From: Nocardiopsis mwathae
GTDB taxonomy: Bacteria > Actinomycetota > Actinomycetes > Streptosporangiales > Streptosporangiaceae
NCBI RefSeq assembly: GCF_014201195.1
Contig: NZ_JACHDS010000001.1
Coordinates: forward strand, 1,612,001 to 1,676,000
Length of the DNA: 64,000 nucleotides
Reading direction: 5' to 3'
The position numbers were made by a program, and so were the translations under genes. Each line of letters begins with the position of its first letter. Within the stretch, counting starts at the first letter, position 1. The notes below the pieces were generated by a model. That model saw nothing but the letters and a program-made list of their open reading frames with translations, had not been told where the DNA came from and ran no database searches. Shown piece after piece: positions 35,534 through 44,233 of the stretch.

Positions 35534-36198
35534 CGGGTCACCCCCAGGCAGTCGCGCAGCTTGATCAGTCCGTCGCGCAGGCGGCCCTTGACCGTGGTCA
35601 GCGGGACCTGGAGCAGCTGGGCCGCCTCACGCTGGGTGTAGCCGGTGTAGTAGGTCATCCGCACGGTCTCGCGCTGGATCTCGGTCAGGTGGCGCAGGCA
35701 GCGCCGCACCTTCTCCCGCTCCAGGCGGTGGGCGACCCGGTCGGGCACGTCGTCGGCCGGGGAGGCGTCCGGTTCCAGCCGACCGGCATGCTCCAGGCGG
35801 GTGGCCGCGGCCTGCTCGGAGCGGACCCGGTCGACCGCGCGCCGGTGGGCGATGGTGAGCACCCAGGAGCGCACGCCGCCGCGCTCGGCGTCGAAGCGGG
35901 CGGCGGTCCGCCACATCTCCGTGAACACCTCCTGGGTCACCTCCTCGGCCTGGGCGCGGTCCCGGATCACCCGCTGCACAAGGCCGAACACCGGCCCGGA
36001 GAGCTCCCGGTACACCGCCTCGAACGCGTCGAGATCGCCTCGGGCGGTGCGGCGCAGCAGGGGGCCCAAATCGCCCTGACCGTCGAGTGGGTGCTCGTCC
36101 GCCGTATCGCCGCCCCCCGGTGGGGGACTCACCGGTATCGCCTGCTCCACCCTGCCACCGCCCTTTCCTCGTGGTGCCGTCTCGCCGACTCCCACCAT
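35530..36198 (-). CDS. sigK: ECF sigma factor SigK
   Basis: 222-aa sigma factor from ATG 36198; GTG 36150 behind a purine-rich stretch is an alternative giving 206 aa. Region 2 has EEVTQEVFTEMWRTAARFD and WVLTIAHRRAVDRVR. Region 4 has YTQREAAQLLQVPLTTVKGRLRDGL. Cys167 (RRCLRHL) and Cys217 (RDCLGVTR, five residues from the end) are 50 residues apart. This matches the Cys133/Cys183 pair reported as a redox-sensitive disulfide in M. tuberculosis SigK. Together with RskA it should respond to redox state and drive the divergent molybdoenzyme and lipoprotein genes. Confidence 0.92.
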   Translation of the reverse strand: MVGVGETAPRGKGGGRVEQAIPVSPPPGGGDTADEHPLDGQGDLGPLLRRTARGDLDAFEAVYRELSGPVFGLVQRVIRDRAQAEEVTQEVFTEMWRTAARFDAERGGVRSWVLTIAHRRAVDRVRSEQAAATRLEHAGRLEPDASPADDVPDRVAHRLEREKVRRCLRHLTEIQRETVRMTYYTGYTQREAAQLLQVPLTTVKGRLRDGLIKLRDCLGVTR

Positions 36199-36313
36199 GT
36201 CATTCGGAGCCGGGGCGGGGAGGGCGACGCCGCCACGCGCCTCGCCCGAGGGCTTTACCGTTTCGTTGCCGAAATCGCCGTCGCCCCACCGTGCACCGGT
36301 CCGAACGAAGGAC

Positions 36314-38020
36314 GTGTCGCATCAACGGAACGATTCGCCCGGAGCCCCTGGCCTCAGTGGCGCCATCGCCCTGCCGAACCGCGCCACCGCCGCGCTGTGC
36401 GGGCTGATCGCCGGGGGCGCCGGACTGGCTGCGGCCGAGGCCGTCGGCGCCCTCACCCGGCCCGAGGCCACGCCCCTGCTCGCCGTCGGAGCGGCGGTCA
36501 TCGACCTGGTCCCGCGCCCGCTGAAGGAGTTCGCGGTCGCGGCCTTCGGCACCGCCGACAAGGCGGTGCTGCTGGGCGGGATGGCGGTGACGCTGGCCGC
36601 CCTCGCCGCGCTGCTCGGCACCGCTTCCCGGCGGCGGCCGGCGGTCGGCGGTGCCGGGATCGCTCTTGTCGGCCTCATCGGTGTCGCCGCCGCCCTGACC
36701 CGGCCCGACGGCGGTCTCCTCGACGGACTGCCGTCGGCGGTGGGTGCCGGCGCGGCGACGGTGCTGCTGCGCGGCCTACTGGCCCGCGCGCCCCGGCAGG
36801 GCGGTCCGCCAGAGGAGGGCGACGCCCCGCCCGGCGCGCGGGGTGGGCCTCCGGTCGGCGCGTCCGCCGACATCCCGGCGTCCACCTCGGCGGCGAGTCC
36901 CGACGCGGCCATCGGAGAGCGCGTCCCATTCGACCGCCGCCGCTTCACCCTGCTCGCCGGTGCCGCAGCGGCGGCGTCGGCCGGAATCGGCACGGGCGCG
37001 CGCCGGTACGCCGCCTCGCGGGCCGAGGGTGCCGCGTCGGCCGGACGGATCACGCTGCCCGCCCCCGCCTCGCCCGCACCGCCGCTTGCGGATGGAGTGG
37101 ACCTGGAACTGGACGGGCTGACCCCCTTCTTCACCCCCGACGGCTCCTTCTACCGCATCGACACCGCGCTGACGGTGCCGCGCATCGACGCCACCGCCTG
37201 GACCCTGCGCGTCCACGGCCAGGGCGCCACCGAACGCCGGTACTCCTTCGACGACCTGCTCGACCGCCCCGACCTGATGGAACGCGACATCACGCTGGCG
37301 TGCGTCTCCAACCCTGTGGGCGGTTCCTATGTCGGCAACGCCCGCTGGATCGGTGTGCCGCTGGCGGCACTGCTGGAGGAGGCCGGGGTCCGTCCGCCCG
37401 CCGAGGGCGGCCCGGCCGACCAGCTCGTCTCGCGCTCCTCCGACGGCATGACGATCGGCACCCCCGTGGCCGACGTGCTCGACGGCCGCGACGCCATGCT
37501 CGCCCTCGGCATGAACGGGCGCCCCCTCCCACCCGAGCACGGATTCCCGGTGCGCATGGTCGTCCCCGGGCTGTACGGATACGTCTCGGCCTGCAAGTGG
37601 ATCGTCGAGATCGAACTGACCACGTTCGACGCCTTCGACGCCTACTGGGTGCCGCGCGGCTGGGCCGACCGGGCACCGGTCAAGGCCCAGGCCCGCATCG
37701 ACACCCCGAGGCAGCAGGCGCGGCTCGACGCCGGACCGGTGACGGTGGCCGGAGTCGCGTGGGCACAGCACGTCGGCGTCGACGCGGTCGAGGTCCGGGT
37801 GGACGACGGCCCGTGGCACCCGGCCCGGCTCGCCGCGGAGGGGACGGCCGACACATGGCGCCAGTGGGTGTTCGACTGGGACGCCGAACCGGGGGAGCAC
37901 CGGCTCGGCGTTCGCGCCACCGACCGGAACGGAGATGTGCAGACCGGGCGGGAGGCCCCGCCCGCCCCCGACGGCGCCACCGGGTGGCACACGGTCGACG
38001 TCACCGTCGAAACGACATAG
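36314..38020 (+). CDS. Membrane-anchored sulfite-oxidase-family molybdopterin oxidoreductase
   Basis: 568-aa enzyme. Residues 1-150 contain three hydrophobic helices (ALCGLIAGGAGLAAAEAVGAL, a second near 80-97, and GIALVGLIGVAAAL). After a Pro-rich linker a twin-arginine-like segment RRRFTLLAG (Arg208-210) precedes a further hydrophobic stretch, suggesting export of the folded cofactor domain. The molybdopterin-binding domain spans about 275-460, with the Mo-ligand Cys330 in TLACVSNPVGG and YGYVSACKWIVEIEL. The C-terminal dimerisation domain follows. There is no heme domain. GTG 36314 is chosen; the frame is open upstream to 36197. It is divergent from sigK, consistent with control by SigK. 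Confidence 0.87.
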   Translation: MSHQRNDSPGAPGLSGAIALPNRATAALCGLIAGGAGLAAAEAVGALTRPEATPLLAVGAAVIDLVPRPLKEFAVAAFGTADKAVLLGGMAVTLAALAALLGTASRRRPAVGGAGIALVGLIGVAAALTRPDGGLLDGLPSAVGAGAATVLLRGLLARAPRQGGPPEEGDAPPGARGGPPVGASADIPASTSAASPDAAIGERVPFDRRRFTLLAGAAAAASAGIGTGARRYAASRAEGAASAGRITLPAPASPAPPLADGVDLELDGLTPFFTPDGSFYRIDTALTVPRIDATAWTLRVHGQGATERRYSFDDLLDRPDLMERDITLACVSNPVGGSYVGNARWIGVPLAALLEEAGVRPPAEGGPADQLVSRSSDGMTIGTPVADVLDGRDAMLALGMNGRPLPPEHGFPVRMVVPGLYGYVSACKWIVEIELTTFDAFDAYWVPRGWADRAPVKAQARIDTPRQQARLDAGPVTVAGVAWAQHVGVDAVEVRVDDGPWHPARLAAEGTADTWRQWVFDWDAEPGEHRLGVRATDRNGDVQTGREAPPAPDGATGWHTVDVTVETT

Positions 38021-38184
38021 CGCCCGCCGGGGAAGCGGGGCGCGCACGGCCCCGGCCAGCGCCCCGTCCGCCCCTGCCCATGCCCCCGTGCGGTCCCCGC
38101 GACCGGTCACGGAGACGGCGGGTGCGCATCGCGCCCGTCACGTATCGCAAGTTCCGACCCACGAAAAGGAACCGAGGAGCCAGT

Positions 38185-38529
38185 ATGTCCATTCGCTCGA
38201 TGAACCGGTTGCGTTCCCTCGCCGCAGTCGGCGGTATCGCCCTGGCGATCGCGCTGCCGCTGTCCGGCTGCCTGAACAGCGAGGACAGCGGCGACGAGAT
38301 GTCGACCCAGCAGGAGTCCACCGATGAGGACATGGGCGACATGAAGGACGACGAAGGCCAAGGCGGCATGGGCGGGGAGTCCATGGACGACGGGGAGATG
38401 ATGGACGACGGCGACGCCATGCGGGGCGACGGCGACGACGGCGACGACATGGACGACATGGACGACATGGACGACGCGGGGGAGATGGACGACACGGACG
38501 AGGGCGGGGACATGGAGAGCGACGGGTAG
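38185..38529 (+). CDS. Asp/Met-rich lipoprotein
   Basis: 114-aa predicted lipoprotein. The signal peptide ends with lipobox LPLSGC (Cys at about residue 29). The mature part is extremely acidic, with little besides Asp, Glu, Met, Gly and Ser, and contains DDM units in direct tandem (GDDMDDMDDMDDAG). GAGGAG precedes ATG 38185. No family is recognised. Acidic Met-rich tracts can bind metal ions such as Ca2+ or Cu, but no function is known. It follows the molybdoenzyme in the same direction, the position where mycobacterial SigK loci carry MPT70/83-like proteins. Confidence 0.75.
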   Translation: MSIRSMNRLRSLAAVGGIALAIALPLSGCLNSEDSGDEMSTQQESTDEDMGDMKDDEGQGGMGGESMDDGEMMDDGDAMRGDGDDGDDMDDMDDMDDAGEMDDTDEGGDMESDG

Positions 38530-38602
38530 TCCTCAGGCGACCTCCTGTCCCGCCGCGTCCGGCGCCGCGACCCGCTGTACGACCGGGCGGCGGGCGCGGC
38601 GC

Positions 38603-39187
38603 TCACAGCCGCCCCGCCGCCGTGTTCTCGATGATGAGGTCGGCGTGCTCGCGCGGGCGGTGTTCGGCGCAGAACGCGTCTTCCTGCCGGGCCCACATCT
38701 CCCGGTAGGGGGCGTAGAGGGCGGCGTCCCCGCGCTGCGCGAGGCGCTGTGCGCGCACGTCGGCAGGGGCGTCGACCCACGCCAGAACCGACAGGTAGGG
38801 GCGCAGCTCCCGTGCGCCCGTACCGCAGCCCTCGATCAGCAGGAACGGACCGGTCGGCGTCTCCTGCCACTCCTCGGCGTGCCGTCCCCGGTCCCAGTCG
38901 TAGGCCCGCCACCGCGGGTGCCCGCCGCGCAGCAGCGGATCGATCACCCATGCGCGCACCAGTGGGACCACGGCCGCCAGCCCGTCCCACCCGGGGTACA
39001 GGTCGTCCATGCGCATCACCGGGCAGCCCAGCTCGGTGCCGACACGGTCGGCCACGGTGCTCTTGCCCGCGCCCGAGGGGCCCTCCAGCGCCATGACCCG
39101 GCAGCGCCCGGCCCGGGGCGGAGCGCCGCGCAACAGCCCGGCCGCGGCGGCGGGCCAGGAGGGATCACCGGTGGAGAGGACAGGCAC
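38603..39187 (-). CDS. Uridine kinase-like P-loop NTPase
   Basis: 194-aa kinase-fold protein with a P-loop GPSGAGKST, a following Asp-rich metal/substrate motif MRMDDLYPGWDGL, a lid region with RAYDWDRGRHAEEW and a Walker-B-like LLIEGCGTG. The arrangement matches uridine/phosphoribulokinase-type small-molecule kinases of actinomycetes. It probably phosphorylates a nucleoside or related alcohol. It is monocistronic on the minus strand and divergent from the ROK regulator gene. Confidence 0.85.
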   Translation of the reverse strand: MPVLSTGDPSWPAAAAGLLRGAPPRAGRCRVMALEGPSGAGKSTVADRVGTELGCPVMRMDDLYPGWDGLAAVVPLVRAWVIDPLLRGGHPRWRAYDWDRGRHAEEWQETPTGPFLLIEGCGTGARELRPYLSVLAWVDAPADVRAQRLAQRGDAALYAPYREMWARQEDAFCAEHRPREHADLIIENTAAGRL

Positions 39188-39361
39188 GCGCGGAGTCTAG
39201 CCCGACCGCGGCGACTCGACCGTGCCGGCCGTCGACGCACCGCAGCGCGGTGACCGCCGTGGGCGTGGGCCGGGCATCACGGCTAAGCTCCCTGTCACCG
39301 AAGGCCCGGCCGCCGGTCCGGGCCCAAGCCGTGAACCCAGGAGCGACGAGGGGAACCCGTT

Positions 39362-40531
39362 GTGACCGACACCGAGGTGGCACCGGGGAGCCAGGCGGAG
39401 CTGCGCCGGGCCAATCAGCGGCGGGTGGTCGAGGCGCTGCGTGCCGCCGGCACGCTCACGCAGGCGGAGATCGCCCGGGCCACCGGCCTGTCTCCGGCCA
39501 GCGTCTCCAACATGGTGCGCGACCTGCGGGCCGCCGGGACCGTGTCGGTGCGCGAGACATCGTCGAACGGGCGGCGGGCGCGCGCGATCACGCTGCTGCG
39601 CCCGCCGGGCGCCGTGATCGCGATCGACTTCGCCCCGGCCCGGCTCGCCGTCGTGCTCGGTGACAGCCAGGGCACGACGCTGGCCCGGGAGTCGGTCGCC
39701 TACGATGTCGCCGCGGACCCGGCACGCGGGGTGCGCCGCGCCGTGTGGCTGGTGGAGACGGTGCTGGCCGCGGCACGGGTGGACCGCTCGACCGTGACCT
39801 CCGCGGTCGCCTCGATCCCGGGCCCCATCGATCTGGGCAGCGGCGAGATCGGGGAGATCAGCTGCCTGCCCCGATGGGCGGGTTTCCGCCCGGCGGCCGC
39901 CCTGGCCGAGAAGCTGGGGGTGGGGGTGCTCGCGGAGAACGACGCCAACCTGTGCGCCCTGGCCGAGACGGCCTCCGGGGCTGCGCGGGGCCTGGAGCAC
40001 GTCATCCACGTTCAGCTCTCCGAGGGCGTGGGCGCCGGGATCGTGATCGGCGGTCGGCTGCTGCGCGGTACGCGCGGCAACGCGGGCGAGATCGGGCATA
40101 TCGGGCTGGACGAGCGCGGGCAGGTGTGCCGCTGCGGCAACCGCGGCTGCCTGGAGACGCTGACCGGGGCGCCGTACCTGCTGGGGATGGTGCCGCCGCG
40201 GCAGCAGAACGGCGACACTCCGGGCACGATCCCTGAGGTGGTGGCGGCGGCCGCGGCCGGAGACCCGGGGTGCCGCCGTGTGGTCGCGGAGGCCGGGAGC
40301 GCCCTGGGCCGGGGGATCGCGATCCTGGTGAACACGTTCAACCCGGACATGGTGACCGTCGGCGGCGAGCTGGCCGCGGCCGGGGAGCTGCTGCTGGAGC
40401 CGATGCGCCGGGAGGTGGAGCTGGGCGCACTCGGCAGTGCGGTGCGCGATCTGCGGGTGGTGCGGGCCGAGTTCAGCGGCGATTCGGCGTTGCGCGGTGC
40501 GCTGCGGCTGGCCGTGACCGCGGCCGGGTGA
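39362..40531 (+). CDS. ROK family transcriptional regulator
   Basis: 389-aa NagC/XylR-type protein. An N-terminal winged HTH (TLTQAEIARATGLSPASVSNMV) is followed by a sugar-kinase-like ROK domain. It has the zinc-site CRCGNRGCLE, the ExGH-type GNAGEIGHIG motif, and an ENDANLCALAE segment. The GTG start at 39362 immediately precedes the HTH. It lies just upstream of and co-oriented with the sugar ABC operon, so it probably represses that operon and is released by the transported sugar. Confidence 0.93.
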   Translation: MTDTEVAPGSQAELRRANQRRVVEALRAAGTLTQAEIARATGLSPASVSNMVRDLRAAGTVSVRETSSNGRRARAITLLRPPGAVIAIDFAPARLAVVLGDSQGTTLARESVAYDVAADPARGVRRAVWLVETVLAAARVDRSTVTSAVASIPGPIDLGSGEIGEISCLPRWAGFRPAAALAEKLGVGVLAENDANLCALAETASGAARGLEHVIHVQLSEGVGAGIVIGGRLLRGTRGNAGEIGHIGLDERGQVCRCGNRGCLETLTGAPYLLGMVPPRQQNGDTPGTIPEVVAAAAAGDPGCRRVVAEAGSALGRGIAILVNTFNPDMVTVGGELAAAGELLLEPMRREVELGALGSAVRDLRVVRAEFSGDSALRGALRLAVTAAG

Positions 40532-40673
40532 CGCGGCCGCGTGACACGATTCGGTAAACAGGCCCGTGGCGCACGGATCTTCACACCCCCCGCATTCCCG
40601 TCAGGCGCTGGACTTTCGGTTTGTTCATGTCTTGAAGGCAACGTGCGTGACGTTTCGGTTATGCGTTCACACC

Positions 40674-40683
40674 TTGACGTCAA
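40674..40683. promoter_or_regulatory. Palindromic candidate operator/promoter of the sugar ABC operon
   Basis: TTGACGTCAA is a perfect 10-bp palindrome 89 bp before the binding-protein start and contains a TTGACG -35-like hexamer. The 241-bp spacer 40532-40772 also has an AT-richer stretch from 40610 to 40710. It is a candidate site for the upstream ROK protein or a LacI-type regulator. Confidence 0.4.
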
Positions 40684-40772
40684 CTTTGCCGGGGGTTTTG
40701 ACTTCCGCCCATGACCTCACCGGGCCCCACCCCATCACCTGCCCGGTGTGAGCCCCAGAGGAGGACACCCCG

Positions 40773-41903
40773 TTGCAGAAGCGCACAGGATTCGTGAGCC
40801 GCGCCGCGGTCGGCGCCGCAGCCGCGCTGGCACTGCTGGCCGCAGGATGCGCGACCACCACCGGCGGGGACGGCGCGAACGGCGGCGATGCCAGCGTCGA
40901 GAAGGGCTTCAAGGTCGGCCTCCTCCTGCCCGAATCGAAGACCGCGCGCTACGAGAAGTTCGACAAGCCCTACTTCGAGCAGGCCCTCGCCGAGCTGTGC
41001 GAGAAGTGCGAGCTGTCCTACCAGAACGCCGACCAGGAGACCGCCAAGCAGCAGGCACAGGCCGAGGCCATGCTGACCGAGGGCATCGACGTGCTGGTCC
41101 TGGACGCGGTCGACGCCGAGGCGGCCGGCAAGATCGTCAAGGACGCCAAGGGCCAGGGCGTGCCCGTGGTCGCCTACGACCGGCTGGCCCACGGCGGCGT
41201 CGACTACTACGTCTCCTTCGACAACCGCAAGGTCGGCGAGGTGCAGGGCCGCGCGCTCATCGAGGCGCTGGAGAAGGAGGGCGCGGCCGGTGAGGGACAG
41301 ATCGTCATGATCAACGGCTCGCCCACCGACCCCAACGCCGCCGATTTCAAGGCCGGAGCACACGCGGTGCTCGACGGCGAGGTCGAGATCGGCGCCGAGT
41401 ACGACACTCCCGACTGGTCGCCGGACCGGGCGCAGACCCAGATGGAGCAGGCGATCACGTCGATCGGCGCCGACGACATCGTCGGCGTCTACTCGGCCAA
41501 CGACGGTATGGCCCAGGGCGTGCTGGCCGCTCTGAAGAGCGCGGGAGTGGACGAGATCCCGCCGATCACCGGTCAGGACGCTGAGATCCACGGTATCCAG
41601 CGGGTCATCTCCGGTGAGCAGTACATGACCGTCTACAAGGCCATCCGCCCCGAGGCCGAGACCGCCGCCGCGATGGCGGTCGCCCTGGCCACGGGCGAGG
41701 ACTACGCCGGCGGCGAGGACGGCCTCACCGAGGTGGAGAGCGGCGACGGGGAGAAGGTGAAGGCGGTTCTGCTCGACCCGATCGCGGTCACCGAGGACAA
41801 CGTCGAGGAGACGGTCGTCTCCGACGGCTTCTACACCATCGAGGACATCTGCACCGAGGCCTACGCCACGACCGACTTCTGCACGTCGGCCGACGACAGC
41901 TGA
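40773..41903 (+). CDS. Sugar ABC transporter substrate-binding lipoprotein
   Basis: 376-aa periplasmic-binding-protein-family lipoprotein (xylose/glucose type, XylF/ChvE-like). The signal peptide ends in LLAAGC near residue 27. Type I fold landmarks are VGLLLPESKTARYEKFDKPYF, AYDRLAHGGVDYYVSFDN, VMINGSPTDPNA, YSANDGMAQG and ITGQDAEIHGIQRV. TTG 40773 follows GAGGAGG. It captures a monosaccharide outside the membrane for the ATPase and permease encoded next. The exact sugar cannot be set, though D-xylose or glucose is likely from family resemblance. Confidence 0.92.
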   Translation: MQKRTGFVSRAAVGAAAALALLAAGCATTTGGDGANGGDASVEKGFKVGLLLPESKTARYEKFDKPYFEQALAELCEKCELSYQNADQETAKQQAQAEAMLTEGIDVLVLDAVDAEAAGKIVKDAKGQGVPVVAYDRLAHGGVDYYVSFDNRKVGEVQGRALIEALEKEGAAGEGQIVMINGSPTDPNAADFKAGAHAVLDGEVEIGAEYDTPDWSPDRAQTQMEQAITSIGADDIVGVYSANDGMAQGVLAALKSAGVDEIPPITGQDAEIHGIQRVISGEQYMTVYKAIRPEAETAAAMAVALATGEDYAGGEDGLTEVESGDGEKVKAVLLDPIAVTEDNVEETVVSDGFYTIEDICTEAYATTDFCTSADDS

Positions 41904-41992
41904 CAGGGGATCCGGTGGCGGGCGCGTGGCACGGGCGCCCGCCCCGCGGACCGTCCGCAACCCGCCGCAGGCGGAGTCTGAGGGATACGACA

Positions 41993-42778
41993 TTGAGCAC
42001 ACCAGTCCTGGAGCTGTCCGGGATTTCCAAGAGATTCGGCGCCGTGCAGGCGCTCAGCGAAGTCGACCTGCGGGTCGCGGCCGGTGAGGTCGTCGCCCTG
42101 CTGGGCGACAACGGCGCCGGAAAGTCCACCCTGGTCAAGACCATCGCCGGGGTGAACCCGGCCGACAGCGGCACCATCCGGTGGGAGGGGCGGCAGGTCG
42201 CCGTCACCAAACCGAACGACGCGCAGCGGCTCGGCATCGCCACGATCTACCAGGACCTCGCCCTGTGCGACAACCTCGACATCGTGGCCAACCTCTTCCT
42301 CGGGTCCGAGCGGACCGGATTCGGCCTGCTCGACGAGGTGGAAATGGAGCGGCGCGCCCAGGACCTGCTCGACTCCCTGTCGGTGCGCATCCCGAGCCTG
42401 CGGGTCCCGGTGGCCTCGCTGTCGGGCGGGCAGCGGCAGATCATCGCGATCGCGCGCTCGCTGCTCGGCGACCCCAAGGTCGTCATGCTCGACGAGCCCA
42501 CCGCCGCGCTGGGCGTCGCGCAGACCGCCCAGGTGCTCGACCTCATCGAGCGCCTGCGCGACAACGGGCTCGGCGTCATCCTGATCAGCCACAACATGGC
42601 CGACGTGCGCGCGGTCGCCGACCGCGCCGTGGTGCTGCGGCTCGGCCGCAACGCCGGTGACTTCCGTGTGGAGGACACCGCTTACGAGGAGATCGTCGCG
42701 GCCATCACCGGCGCCGCGGACAACCCCGTCGCGCGACGGGCCGGGCGCGTCTCGGTGTCCGGAACGGAGGAAGCGTGA
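41993..42778 (+). CDS. Sugar ABC transporter ATP-binding protein (single domain)
   Basis: 261-aa ATPase with Walker A GDNGAGKST, Q-loop YQDLALCDNL, signature LSGGQRQIIAIARS, Walker B VVMLDEPTAALG and H-loop ISHNMAD. Unlike XylG or RbsA (about 500 aa, two domains) it has one nucleotide-binding domain, so it should act as a homodimer, as in FrcA-type systems. TTG 41993 is chosen because the homology begins at once; the frame extends upstream to 41915 without resemblance. The stop overlaps the permease start as TGATG. Confidence 0.92.
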   Translation: MSTPVLELSGISKRFGAVQALSEVDLRVAAGEVVALLGDNGAGKSTLVKTIAGVNPADSGTIRWEGRQVAVTKPNDAQRLGIATIYQDLALCDNLDIVANLFLGSERTGFGLLDEVEMERRAQDLLDSLSVRIPSLRVPVASLSGGQRQIIAIARSLLGDPKVVMLDEPTAALGVAQTAQVLDLIERLRDNGLGVILISHNMADVRAVADRAVVLRLGRNAGDFRVEDTAYEEIVAAITGAADNPVARRAGRVSVSGTEEA

Positions 42779-44061
42779 TGGCACAGCGGACATCTCTGGC
42801 CGGAGGGTCCGACGGGACCGCGCGACCGGCGGCTCCGCAGCGCGACCCCCGGCTGATCGTCGCCGACGCTGCCTCACCCGGGGACATCCTCCGGGCGCTC
42901 AAGGAGCGCCTGCGCGGCGGTGAACTGGGGCCGCTTCCGGTCATCACCGGCCTCATCGTCATCTCGATCGTGTTCCAGAGCCTGCACGACCGCTTCCTGT
43001 CCCCGCAGAACCTCTCCAACCTGACCGTGCAGATCGCCGCGGTGGGCCTGATGACCACCGGTGTGATCATGGTGCTGCTGCTCGGCGAGATCGACCTGTC
43101 GATCGGGTCGGTGGCCGGTGTGTCGGCCGCCGTGCTGGCGGTCCTCTCCGTCAAGCAGGGGCTCCCCGAATGGGCGGCCATCGCCGCGGCCGTCGGCGTC
43201 GGCCTGGCCATCGGCATCCTGCACGGCACGATCTTCGCGAAAGTCGGGGTACCGGCTTTCGTGGTGACGCTGGCCGGGCTCCTGGGCTGGCAGGGCGCGC
43301 AGATCTACCTGCTCGGCTCCGACGGCACGATCAACATCGGCGACGGCGGCCCGATCGCCTTCCTCACCCAGACGTACTTCGTTCCGGCGGTCGGCTGGGG
43401 GATCGCCGCGACCGTGGTGGCCGTGTACGCCGCGACCACGGTCCACGGCGAGCGGCGCCGCCTGCGGGCGGGGCTGCCGCCGCGGACGCCCATGGAACTC
43501 GCCTTCCGCGGGCTGCTGCTGGTGCTGCTGGCCGTCCTCGTCTTCGGCGCGGTGGCGGTGCTCAACCAGTTCAAGGGCGTGCCGCTGGCGTTCCTGATCT
43601 TCGTCGGGTTCGTGGTCGCCTTCGACCTGATGCTCCGCAAGACCCGCTACGGGCGGATGGTGTTCGCGGTCGGCGGCAACGCCGAGGCGGCCCGCCGTGC
43701 CGGCATCGACGTCGACCTGATCCGCATCTCGGTGTTCGCGCTGTCGTCCATGCTGGCCGCGATCGGCGGCGTGCTGATGGTGTCCCGTTCGTTCTCCGCC
43801 AGCCTGGACACGGCCGGCGGCGACGAGCTGATGCTCGCGATCGCCGCCGCGGTCATCGGCGGCACGAGCCTCTTCGGCGGCCGCGGCAACGCCTACTCGG
43901 CGCTGCTGGGCGGCCTGGTGCTCGGTGCGATCACCTCGGGGCTGTACCTGCTGCAGATGGACGCCTCGGTGCGGTACATGATCACCGCCCTGGTGCTGCT
44001 CATCGCGGTCATCCTGGACGCCATGTCCCGGCGCAGCCGCAGGACGCACGCCCGAGGCTGA
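42778..44061 (+). CDS. Sugar ABC transporter permease
   Basis: 427-aa XylH/RbsC-type permease with about ten TM helices. Signatures are VGLMTTGVIMVLLLGEIDLSIGS in the first half (family motif GGIDLSVG-like), VPAFVVTLAGLLGWQG, and the C-terminal GGTSLFGGRGNAYSALLGGLVLG. A hydrophilic N-terminal tail of about 40 residues precedes helix one, and a basic loop lies near residue 230. ATG 42778 (or GTG 42775) overlaps the ATPase stop. It forms the membrane channel of the importer. The stop is followed by a strong hairpin. Confidence 0.93.
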   Translation: MAQRTSLAGGSDGTARPAAPQRDPRLIVADAASPGDILRALKERLRGGELGPLPVITGLIVISIVFQSLHDRFLSPQNLSNLTVQIAAVGLMTTGVIMVLLLGEIDLSIGSVAGVSAAVLAVLSVKQGLPEWAAIAAAVGVGLAIGILHGTIFAKVGVPAFVVTLAGLLGWQGAQIYLLGSDGTINIGDGGPIAFLTQTYFVPAVGWGIAATVVAVYAATTVHGERRRLRAGLPPRTPMELAFRGLLLVLLAVLVFGAVAVLNQFKGVPLAFLIFVGFVVAFDLMLRKTRYGRMVFAVGGNAEAARRAGIDVDLIRISVFALSSMLAAIGGVLMVSRSFSASLDTAGGDELMLAIAAAVIGGTSLFGGRGNAYSALLGGLVLGAITSGLYLLQMDASVRYMITALVLLIAVILDAMSRRSRRTHARG

Positions 44062-44115
44062 CCCCCGCTCCCCCGTCCCGCCCTTCCGTCCGGGGCGGGG
44101 CGGGCCGCCACGACC

Positions 44116-44156
44116 ACCGGCCGCGCCCCACTCCCACTCCCGTGGGCGCGGCCGGT
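44116..44156 (+). terminator. Hairpin terminator after the sugar ABC operon
   Basis: ACCGGCCGCGCCC at 44116-44128 and GGGCGCGGCCGGT at 44144-44156, a perfect 13-bp stem with a 15-nt loop, 54 nt after the permease stop. Confidence 0.75.
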
Positions 44157-44233
44157 CTCCGCCGAGGCAATGGGTCGGGAGATCCTACCTCTGTAATCCG
44201 GTCTGGAATGCGGAGATGTAGCGTCGTCCGACG

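Noticed and set aside
35509-38529. 1006-codon open frame covering the sigK, molybdoenzyme and lipoprotein region
   Set aside because: Only its last 114 codons (38185-38529) form a supported gene with its own RBS and lipobox. The rest is a shadow of genes in other frames.
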